From Rutpela maculata (taxonomy: Eukaryota > Arthropoda > Insecta > Coleoptera > Cerambycidae), in the NCBI GenBank assembly GCA_936432065.2, contig OW386292.2:125671639-125735638 (forward strand): DNA of 64,000 nucleotides, written 5' to 3'. Under the pieces are notes generated by a model. It saw only the letters and a list, made by a program, of their open reading frames with translations. It was not told the origin of the DNA and ran no database searches. Positions 55,537-64,000 of this stretch are shown one piece after another (within the stretch, counting starts at the first letter, position 1; each line of letters begins with the position of its first letter). The position numbers were made by a program, and so were the translations under genes.

Positions 55537-56319
55537 TAGGCCGGGAGCCCGCGTATAAAATGGCTGACTATCCGGCGAACTTTGAAAATATGAAAAATGG
55601 ATTGTTCTCATATAAGTTAGCAATGAATGGACCGTCAGCTGGTTGGGTAGCGGTGGGGGTGGCTGTCAAAGGGTTGAAAACACGTAAAAAAAATTGAGAA
55701 AAAAAAACTATCCGGCGAACGCTGAAACTTATATGAGGGGAAGATTATATTGTATAATGAAAGGAGAATATAGTCAGCTGGACGGGGGGCGGTGGATTTA
55801 CCGTCAGCTGATCGATCAAACAGGTCCAAAAACACGAAAAATTTAAATTATTCGGCGAACTTTAAAATTTGGGTATAAGATAATATTTACACTGAGATTC
55901 ACGAAAAACATAGTCAGCTGCAAGTATGTGGGTGGAAAAGTCGTCAGCTGGTACAGAACTGTGCTGAGTGTTGATCACCTGCGAGGCAGCGCCCATCACC
56001 TTTCTTGCATCAGCTGACGACTTTTCCACCCACATACTTGCAGTTGACTGTGTTTATCGTTAATCTTAGTATGAATATTATCATATACCCGAATTTCAAA
56101 GTTCGCCATAAAGATTTAATTAGTAATATCGATATCGATAACTTAATGTTAGAAAACGTGCGTGCCGCATTCCCGAGTTTCTTTTTTTAATTTGATGAAA
56201 TATTCAATTTATTATTAATATACATTATTTTATGAGAATACAAATTGATACATTCGTACATTTCAAAATTATACAGGATGATCTGTTCAGAAAATTTATT
56301 TAGTTTAGTGAAAATAAAA

Positions 56320-56930
56320 AAATTTATTCGGCTTCCGATGACAGATTTTCCTCTTTCTCATTTTCATCCAACTCATCACTATCTTGGTGCTCAGTGGGTG
56401 AAAGATCATTTTTCTCTTTGTCACTCGCATCTAAAAAAAATAATTATTTATAAAAAATTGATTAAGATTATAATAGGATGAAAAGTGAAAAGCACAAATG
56501 ATATAATACCTTCAGTATTTTCGGCATCTTGGATAATCGTTCACTTATGAAGGTAATTGATCTCCATCAAATCACTTGCAAGTTAAATTTGTTTTCCTCA
56601 AGCTGTCACCCATAACCAAGGGATCTAATGTAGATGGCACTTGTTTGTGTGCGTTGTTCCAAATCGTATACATACATACATACACAGTTTTTAAAACGTG
56701 CTGTACAAATTCCGATTTCGACGGAGGCGACAGAGATGCATCAAAATTTTTGTCTGGTAACCGAAATTCGTTATCATTTTTGCTAAATTTATACACCTTA
56801 GTGAAAGTGGCTACACGAGCATCATTGACGTTTTTTTATAGCTTTAAACCCATAGATCGTGCAAACAAACTTCTCTGTTATATTGACGACATTATTTAGG
56901 TTCTCCTCTGGCAAATTATTCAAACTTAAA
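56320..56930 (-). pseudogene. transposon-associated gene tail, left-arm copy
   Basis: On the - strand, a segment (EKFVCTIYGF, then FTKVYKFSKNDNEFRL, PPSKSEFVQHVLKTVY, IWNNAHKQVPS) belongs to a conserved but unnamed family I associate with insect transposons. The longest open part is 56572-56796. A downstream exon coding the acidic tail (SDKEKNDLSPTE type) follows after an intron-like gap. Frameshifts are present. This arm keeps about 100 bp (VYGF to DASLSPP) that the right arm lacks. Confidence 0.55.
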
Positions 56931-57149
56931 TGCTTCAATAACTTCTTTTAGAAGCTCGAATCAAGTTTCTTTCAATGTATTGGGCAAGTGATAAAATGGC
57001 TCCGTTCGTAGGTAATAAAACCCTATACCTAAATAGTGAAAACTGCTATAGTTATTGAGTTCGAAACGACTATATTCAATCTAGTATCACCTAAGAAGCC
57101 GTGGAAAGCTTATCGTGTTCTAGTCACGAGAAGGCGGACACTAAAATGA

Positions 57150-57902
57150 TTTTTCACGTATAAATGAGAACACCAGTGTGGTCATAAGTTCAGATACTGA
57201 CATTCCTATCATCATGCTGGGAAACATGAAAAATGTACATAATAATGTGAAAATTTGGATAAAAATGGAAATAAAGAAACGTAGGAAATAAAGAACGATT
57301 TTTATATCTGTACGATTTGTATTCAGCACTTGGCAATGACTTGTGTAACGCATTGCCCGCTTTCCAAGAAGCCTTTTACTATATTAAGAAAAGATCAAGA
57401 GTTTATTGAAGCATTTAAAAATTTGAATAATTTACCAGAGGAGAACCTAAATAATGTCGTTAACATAATAGTTAACAAATTTTGATGCATCTCTCTCGCC
57501 TTCGTCGAAATCGGAACTTGTACAGCACGTTTTAAGAACTGTGTATGTATGTATACGATTTGGAACAACGCATAAAAACAAGTGCCATCTACATTAGATC
57601 CCTTGGTTATGGGTGACAGTTTGAGGGAAACAAATTTAACTTGCAAGTGGTTTGATGGAGATCAATTACCTCCATAAGTGGAAATGATTATCCGAGATGC
57701 CGAAAATACTGAAGGTATTATATCATTTTTTGTGCTTTTCACTTTTCATCCTATTATAATCTTAATGAATTTTTTATAAATAATTATTTTTTTAGATGCG
57801 AGTGACAAAGAGAAAAATGATCTTTCACCCACTGAGCACCAAGAGAGTGATGAGTTGGATGAAAATGAGAATGAGGAAAATCTGTTATCGGAAGCCAAAT
57901 AA
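57150..57902 (+). pseudogene. transposon-associated gene tail, loop and right-arm copy
   Basis: The + strand reads (with frame changes) NTSVVISSDTDIPIIML, then LCNALPAFQ, DQEFIEAFKNLNNLPEENLN, a deletion, then DASLSPSS-like and AHKNK-like segments, and after the intron 57715-57795 (GTATTA to TTTTTAG) an acidic C-terminus ending LLSEAK and TAA at 57900-57902. The SDTDIPI and ALPAF pair is characteristic of an unnamed insect family often found in transposons. Function is unknown; the acidic-residue pattern suggests a nuclease fold but I cannot show it. Confidence 0.5.
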
Positions 57903-58684
57903 ATTTATTTTTATTTTCACTAAACTAAATAAATTTTCTGAGCAAATCATCCTGTATAATTTTGAAATGTACGAAGGTATTAATTTGTATTCTCATAAAA
58001 TAATGTATATTAATAATAAAGTGAATATTTCAAATTTAAAAAAGAAACTCGAGAGTGCCGCACGCACGTTTTCTAACATTAAGTTATCAATATTGATTAC
58101 TAATTAAATCTTTATGGCGAACTTTGAAATTCGGGTATATGATAATATTCATACTAAGATTAACGATAACACAGTCAGCTGTAAGTATGTGGGTGGAAAA
58201 GTCGTCAGCTGATGCAAGAAAGGTGATGCGCGCTGCCTCGCAGGTGATCAACACTCAGCACTGTTCTGTACCAGCTGACGACTTTTCCACCCACATACTT
58301 GCAGCTGACTATGTTTTTCGTGAATCTCAGTGTAAATATTAACTTATACCCAAATTTTAAAGTTCGCCGAATAATTTGAATTTTTCGTGTTTTTGGACTT
58401 GTTTGATCGATCAGCTGACGGTAAATCCACCGCCCCCCGTCCAGCTGACTATATTCTACTTTCATTATACAACATAATCTTCCCCTCATATAAGTTTCAG
58501 CGTTCGCCGGATAGTTTTCTTTCTCAATTTTTTTTACGTGTTTTCAACCCTTTCACAACCACCCCCACCGCTACCCAACCAGCTGACGGTCCATTCATTG
58601 CTAACTTGTATGAGAACAATCCATTTTTCATATTTTCAAAGTTTGCCGGATAGTCAGTCATTTTATACGCGGGCTCCCGGCCTA

Positions 58685-58750
58685 TTTGTTGCGATATACC
58701 TTTCGATCTTTCAATACTCCCAGACGATGAATGGAAAACTATATTTGGAT
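58685..58750 (+). repeat. local repeat, copy 3 (right part)
   Basis: It resumes TTTGTTGCGATATACCTTTC, then CAATACTC and GATGAATGGAAAACTATA, matching copies 1 and 2 after the insertion point. Confidence 0.75.
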
Positions 58751-58850
58751 TAATATTGCTTTTATTTTTTCACGTTCGGTCAAATAAAAATTGTTAACCT
58801 AACCTAACCGGAACCTGGCCCGGAGCCAACCAAACAACAACGGTGTGCAG

Positions 58851-59138
58851 CAGGGACGGACTGGCAAGGGAAAGGTCCGGTGGGACGGCGGCCCGGCAGG
58901 CGCGTGCTGGGAGGCTTTAAAGGGCCCGAGGAAATTTCCCATATGAAGGCCCATTTTTTTCCATAGAAAATAAAAATTGATGACCGTGGACAAAGAGAAA
59001 ATAGGAAAAAAAATTTGTTTGACAAGCAAGAATGAGCGACAAGAAAAATTTTACTTCTGGAGGGCCCGAGAAGCACGCGCCGATAGGCCTAGGCCCGGTG
59101 GGACTTTGCCTCCCTGCCACCCAGTCAGTCTGCCCCTG
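58851..59138. mobile_element. hAT-type MITE, GC-rich ends
   Basis: It starts CAGGGACGGACTGGCAAGGG and ends CCCAGTCAGTCTGCCCCTG. Flanks GTGTGCAG (58843-58850) and GTACGCAG (59139-59146) agree at 6 of 8 positions, a plausible aged 8-bp duplication. The interior is noncoding with repeated GGGCCCGAG. Confidence 0.65.
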
Positions 59139-59215
59139 GTACGCAGCGCCGTGATGAATGCAGAGTTGGACGGAACGGTTCGGCTTCAACAAGATAAATG
59201 ATGGGATAGTTGTAG

Positions 59216-60680
59216 TAGTAGAGTGCTCGGTGCTCAGATATACGCATAAAAATAAGTTCTGTGGGGGTCTCGTTGTCACAAGCTGAATTTGATATAAAAT
59301 TAATGATGATATACTGATGTTTCAAAATCTCAAAGCTGTCAAAAAACGTCCTACTCAAAAGGTCATTATAATCAAAAAACGAGTTATAGCTTAGTGACTT
59401 GGCTGTTTTGATATTTCCACTTTTGAGTAATATCAAATCCTTTTAACCATGAATAGAACTAGTCAAAATAAGTAGATTTTCGAAAAGACCCACTTCGAGA
59501 AATCATGCCTGCTCCCACTGCCCCCCTCAAAGGGGCTACCTGTATCTGCATTTTTTTTTTCTCAAAAACGGTAGGAGCTAGAGAAATGATCTTGGCGTCA
59601 TTCGATAGAGTATAAAATTTTGCATAAGACCCTCCATTTGCTTTTTGCTATTTTCTTTTTTAAGGGCCCACAGCAAAAAAAAAAAAAAAAAAAAAAAGGT
59701 GAGGAGCCTTCCAACAACGACACATGTTTGGCTATACCTCTAAAACGGCCCAATAAATCAACATTCTTCAAGGTATAAAGACCATTATTTTTTCTATCGA
59801 TTGGTATATTATTTGTATATGTTATTTGTTTATATAAAGCCGCCAGTGGCGTACAAAGAGAAAGCTGCACATGTGCATAATGAATTTATTTAAAATAATT
59901 TATTATTGTTGTTACAAACAATAATAATGTAATAATTTTGAACAGGTACCTACAATCAATAATTTCGCAGTTTTTAACAACAATAATAAATTATTTTAAA
60001 TAAATCCATTATGCACGTGCAGCTTTCTCTTTGTACGCCACTGACGGCTTTACATAAACAAATAACATATACAAATAATATATCAATCGATAGAAAAAAT
60101 AATGGTCTTTATTTTTTATATTTTGTAGAATTTTGAATTATTGGTCCGTTTTAGAGGTATAGCCAAACATGTGTCGTTGTTGGAAGGCTACTCACCCTTT
60201 TTTTTGCTGTGGGGCCTTAAAAAAAAAAGAAAATAGCAAAAAGCAAATAGAGAGTCTTATGCAAAATTGTATACTCTATCGAATGGCGCCAAGATCATTC
60301 CTCTAGCTCCTACCGTATTTGAGAAAAAAATATATATATAGGCATATAGGCAGATATATATATAGGCAGATTGCCCCTTTGAGGGGGGGGGGGGCAGGGG
60401 GACCAGGCATGATTTCTCGAGGTGGGTCTTTTCGAAAATCTACTTATTTTGACTAGTTCTATTCATGGTTAAAAGGATTTGCTATTACTCAAAAGTGGAA
60501 ATATCAAAACACCTAAGTCACTCGTTTTTTGATTATAATAACCTTTTGAGTAGGACATTTTTTGACGGCTTTGAGATTTTGAAACATCAGTATATCATCG
60601 TTAATTTTATATCAAATTCAGCTTGTGATAACGAAACCCCCACGGAAGTCACAATAAGCGTATTAATGCACGATACTATA
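59216..60680. mobile_element. 1.46-kb palindromic foldback element
   Basis: The arms (about 720 bp each) are inverted copies meeting near 59945: GGTCATTATAATCAAAAAAC, CATGAATAGAACTAGTCAAA, CGACACATGTTTGGCTATAC and CAGCTTTCTCTTTGTACGCC are each mirrored. Poly(A) (59676-59697) and poly(G) (60383-60396) runs differ between arms. Arm outer parts are shared with 22129-22570. No coding sequence. The extreme tips differ: TAGTAGAGTGCTCGGTGCTC on the left, and a tip resembling the left tip of the 22129 copy on the right. Confidence 0.85.
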
Positions 60681-60692
60681 GGGCCGCGCCAA

Positions 60693-60822
60693 CCCTGTCA
60701 AAAAATCCTATTTCAAACTTATAGATAATCATTGATTACCCATAAAATATGTATAATTATCTATAAGTTTGAAAAAGTTTGAAATGGTTTCTATAAGTTT
60801 GAAATAGGATTTTTTGACAGGG
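60693..60822. mobile_element. small MITE, 32-bp inverted repeats
   Basis: CCCTGTCAAAAAATCCTATT plus TCAAACTTATAG is mirrored exactly by CTATAAGTTTGAAATAGGAT plus TTTTTGACAGGG. 130 bp, directly beside the palindrome. Confidence 0.8.
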
Positions 60823-60953
60823 AAGCCTTTTGAGCGCGGTGGTACAAATACGAACATGCGCCCTTCAGTAGCATATCTAGAATTCAGCTGAAAATGAGTG
60901 AAATAATCAGTAAAAAGACACAAAACTTAACAGAAATTATGCCAACGTTTTTA

Positions 60954-61252
60954 TTAATCAGTCAATGGCAGAGTCTGAACAGCGATTATGAAAGGGTTTG
61001 TCGCTCCACCGCTGTTCACCATAGTTATTCGAAACACATACATCCTGTCAGGTTGGAGGTCGTCCACATGAACAGGAACGAGAGGTCTTGTAGGGGAATC
61101 CTGGATTGGAATCGTCAGGTTGGCATAGGGCGAACCATCGAGTATAAGTTGAGTGATGGGACATCGATTGGTGTCGTATGATGGCAAGCTCCAAGTCATG
61201 TCCACGTATGACACACCTGGACGGACGCTCTGCAACTCTGGAGCACGCGCAG
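60954..61252 (-). CDS. fibronectin type III domain exon, likely 3'-terminal
   Basis: The acceptor TTTTTCCAG (on the - strand) ends at 61253. Two bases (CT) complete a codon, so the intron is phase 1, usual for FN3 modules. About 99 residues form one FN3 domain: the Pro-rich start (APELQSVRPG), the B-strand Trp (VDMTWSLP), YDTNRCPIT with ILDGSP, LQPDRMYVFRITMVNSGG with the E/F-strand Leu and Tyr, and the C-terminal PFIIAVQTLP. Such domains are extracellular adhesion or receptor modules. A TAA stop at 60954-60956 overlaps an AATAAA, which suggests a final exon, but an exon with a missed donor or a duplicated pseudo-exon is possible. Upstream exons lie beyond 64000; the specific protein is not identified. 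Confidence 0.7.
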
Positions 61253-61870
61253 CTGGAAAAATATAAATTATAGATGGGTCAGTTTCAAAATGAATGATTA
61301 CCAAGAAAGAAATGAGCCACGTGTTCGAATAAAATTTACGAAAATGATGAGATTGCAAAGCAAAATTAAACAGATAAATTAATATATAAGGGGGTTCTCG
61401 AGGTCGCTGAAATAGATTATGATGTCAAAAAAACGAAATTCAAAATGGCTGATCCAATATGGCTGACTTCCATCAAGCAATAAAATAATTCAAACTATTT
61501 AATTAAAAACACAATTTAAAAACTTAAGAAGAAGCTGAGAAAACGTGATATTGTACATAGCATTAAGCATTATAAGATGATCTGTGAAAAAGTAGGTACC
61601 CAAACTACTTTTACAATACTCTGCGGACACACACACAGCGCAGCGTGCGAGGCAGGTGATGCTTACTGCTTGCCGCGAAGATGTTTTACTTTCAACTTCT
61701 TTCTATTAGTCAAGCATTATAATTTGACTCATGGCCCTGTACTACGTGAATATTTTTAATGTTTTGAATATTTTAAACAGGATAAAAATTGTAGAAACAA
61801 TCAACATTGAGTCGATTTACCGAAAAAACATAATGTTCTTAATATTTCGTGAAAAGTATAGGTTTATATA
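61253..61870. other. presumed intron sequence of the FN3 gene
   Basis: A+T-rich, no further exon recognised. Confidence 0.4.
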
Positions 61871-63993
61871 CAGTGTGTCCCAGGATAGATGTAACAAGAG
61901 GTGTAATGGACCAAAAATTTTGGAATTTTGGAATGGTATTTATGGATTGAGTCATGCTTCTTGTAAAACTAAAGTATACCAAAAATGATTTGATTTGGTG
62001 TTCTACAGGGTGTTTTATAATCAAAGTTGTAAAAATCACCACTAATAAAGTACCTTTATTTTTCAAAATATGAAAAAATTCCACTAAGAAAAGTTATTTA
62101 GAATGCAATTTTATACCTCTGTACCAAATTTCAGGAATATTAAATTATTTTTTTGAAACTTCCCATTTTTTGCGAATTAAGAGTTGAATTCATATTTAAA
62201 GTTGTGTAGGAGCAAATGTTAATCATCTCAAAAAGTAGGCTATTGGTAAATAAAAAATTGAATATACAAGATGTAAGGAGGTAAAATGTTAATCGAACTA
62301 ATTGTAAAACAATTACTAACAGAAGATTAATGAGGTTTAAAATATATAACAAGTAATAAATGTCAAAAACATAACAGATTCACAAACAAATTAATTATTG
62401 ACCAATACAAAACAATGTTTACATTTTTTTTATTATTCGACGTAGCTACCACCCGCATCCATACACATTTCGATCCTTCGCCTGAAGTCCTTAAAACTGT
62501 TTCGAATATGATCTAACGGTATGGAGTTTACGGCATTTGTAATTCTCTGCTTCAATATTGCTACATCGTTAGGAAGTGGTTCAGCGTATACCAACTGCTT
62601 GAGGCGACCCCATAAAAAGAAATATAATATTGATAGGTCTGGGGATCTCGCCGGCCACTTGATCGGTTCATTCCTGGCAATCCAATTTTCTCCAAAATTT
62701 AAATTCAACCACCGATTAACCATTTCTGTGGAGTGGCCAGGGCAACCATCATGTTGAAAATGAACTAAAGGCATATATCTTAAAATATTTAAATGTTCTT
62801 CAGAAAATCTTTCAAGAAGCTGTAAATAAGTGTGCTGGTTTAACCTTCCCTCAATGAAATAAGGTCCAATAACTCCAACGTGATAAGAAACGGCACACCA
62901 CACATTCATTTTTTATAATATTGTCTTCTACAATGATTTCTAAAATTTGGATTTTCAGAAGCCCAAAACCGACAATTCTGAGATGAAACAGCACCATTGG
63001 TTGTGAATGTGGATTCATCTGAGAAAATTATGAAATGATGAAAAAATCTCTCTTCCATGATTTTTTCTCCAATGGTCAAACAAAAATCCAACCTACGGCC
63101 GTCATCTCCCTCTTCAAGCGTATGTTTATAATTTGCTTTATATGCCCTAATTTTCTTTGCCTCGTAAATTCTTTGGAGTTCAGACTTGCTAATATTAATA
63201 AGAGTTGATCTCTCTCTTAGTGGTATCCTAGGATTTTCTATAACAGAGGCATGAGCTATAATAGCTCCAACATTGTCTTCATCATATGCTTTTATTTTTC
63301 TTTTCATGTTAAGAACAGTACCAGTAGCCAGAAACTTTTTAATTATTCTCAGAGCCTGAGTACGTGACAAAGCAGTTTTTGGAAATTTCAAATTAAATTG
63401 GCTTACCACTTCTCTTAGCGAGTTTTCACCGCCATTTTCGTAGCATTGCACAATATAATTTATTTCACGGACTACGTGAGTACCATTTTCACTTAATTTT
63501 TTATGCTTGGTTCGTTAATTTGAAACAGAAATTAAGGATTATATTGACTACGTTTGACAGATATGTCAATAATACATGATAAATGTGTATCCACTGCTTT
63601 TCTCATAGCCTACTTTTAGCTTCTACATAACTTTAAATATTAATTCACAAAAAATAATTTCTATGCAGTTTTAATTGAATGATTCAAAATAAAATACTAA
63701 TTTATTGAAAAAATGGGAAGTTTCAAAAAAATTATTTTATTTTCCTGAAATTTGGAATAAATTGCATTCTAAATAACTTTTCTTAGTGGAATTTTTTCAT
63801 ATTTTGAAAAATAAAGGTATTTTATTAGTGGTGATTTTTACAACCTTGCTTATAAAACACCCTGTAGAACACCAATTATTTTTGGTATACTTTAGTTTTA
63901 CAACAAGCAGGACTCAATCTCCAAATACCATTCCAAAATTCCAAAATTTTTGGTTCATTACACCTCTTGTTACATCTATCCTGGGGTACACTG
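61871..63993 (-). mobile_element. complete mariner-type transposon 2
   Basis: TA at 61869-61870 and 63994-63995 flanks CAGTGTGTCCCAGGATAGAT at the left and ATCTATCCTGGGGTACACTG at the right. The inverted repeats continue about 270 bp with high similarity (AGGTGTAATGGACCAAAAAT; GTGTTCTACAGGGTGTTTTA). One transposase gene on the - strand. Ends differ from the element at 7476, so it is a separate family. Confidence 0.88.
62433..63500 (-). pseudogene. mariner-type transposase 2, frameshifted, active site broken
   Basis: Two open frames, 63451-62906 and 62909-62433, meet at one frameshift near 62910-62930. The N-terminal part has helix-turn-helix-like segments (LREVVSQFNLKFP; RTQALRIIKKF). First Asp: IIFSDESTF. 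Second: HFQHDGCPGHS, intact. Third: WPARSPDLSILYFFLWG, where Tyr stands in place of Asp (LDFFLWG expected). The second-to-third spacing is 41 residues, as in DD41D-type relatives of mariner. No ATG was found upstream of 63451 in frame. The gene would encode the enzyme that cuts at the element ends; this copy is dead. Confidence 0.88.
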
Positions 63994-64000
63994 TATATTC

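Larger units (their letters stand above)
55537..58684. mobile_element. 3.1-kb foldback element with gene tail in both arms
   Basis: The tips TAGGCCGGGAGCCCGCGTAT (55537) and ATACGCGGGCTCCCGGCCTA (ending 58684) are inverted. The arms run to about 56945 and back from about 57400, 1.2-1.4 kb each with indels. TTT at 55534-55536 and 58685-58687 is the apparent target duplication; removing the element and one TTT restores the sequence seen uninterrupted in local repeat copy 2. Subterminal CAGCTGAC motifs recur many times. The arms carry inverted copies of a gene tail and the loop holds a further part. The superfamily is not identified. Confidence 0.85.

Noticed and set aside
58792..58812. Telomere-like CCTAA repeats
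   Set aside because: Only two units; too few for an insect TTAGG array.
1..64000. CRISPR array, operons, ribosome binding sites
   Set aside because: No regularly spaced repeats with unique spacers, and all gene structure is eukaryotic with introns.

Overview
The window looks like nuclear DNA of an insect with a large, repeat-rich, A+T-rich genome. Three things support this: spliced genes with GT/AG introns, an arthropod-type ZAD (zinc-finger-associated domain) C2H2 gene, and many insect-type transposons (Ty3/gypsy, mariner, hAT and piggyBac MITEs, P-like and Crypton-like relics, jockey/R1/RTE-like non-LTR fragments, tRNA-derived SINEs). A beetle is plausible, but that is inference. Nothing prokaryotic was seen.

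Three host genes are visible. (1) Three 3' exons of a C2H2 zinc-finger gene on the + strand (18849-19034, 24419-24700, 29759-29983) are joined by phase-0 introns that cut zinc fingers at the same point. Its upstream exons were not found. (2) A complete four-exon gene on the + strand (35332-35451, 35512-35778, 37179-37516, 39482-40577) encodes a predicted 606-residue protein with two ZADs in tandem and 11 C2H2 fingers. It is probably a sequence-specific transcription factor. (3) One exon of a fibronectin type III gene lies on the - strand (60954-61252).

Layout. 1-9529: a possible piggyBac-type end, a P-like transposase relic, a non-LTR relic with a MITE, a foldback element carrying a SINE-like core, and a complete but dead mariner (7476-9529). 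10516-17718: a gypsy retrotransposon with 399-bp LTRs, a frameshifted gag and two stops in reverse transcriptase; its 3' LTR is split by an R1-like fragment. 17719-29983: the first zinc-finger gene, with introns full of foldback elements, a Crypton-like recombinase relic and SINEs. 30436-34916: nested inverted-repeat elements holding a jockey tail. 35332-40577: the double-ZAD gene. 40798-44431: a foldback element, a piggyBac MITE and a hAT MITE. 44432-48669: a second gypsy copy on the - strand with identical-looking 455-bp LTRs, gag, and a pol shortened by two in-frame deletions. 48700-53000: a reverse transcriptase relic, half of a hAT MITE, a cluster of AAGACGTC palindromes, a P-like relic, and an RTE-like end carrying a 30-bp minisatellite and another MITE. 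54294-60822: a locally repeated sequence interrupted by a 3.1-kb foldback element whose two arms carry inverted copies of an intron-containing gene tail, then a 1.46-kb palindrome. 61871-63993: a second complete but dead mariner.

The two zinc-finger genes lie 5.3 kb apart in the same orientation and use related long linkers, so they may belong to one locally expanded family. The rest of the window is mostly transposon history: insertions into insertions, and long palindromes built from transposon arms.
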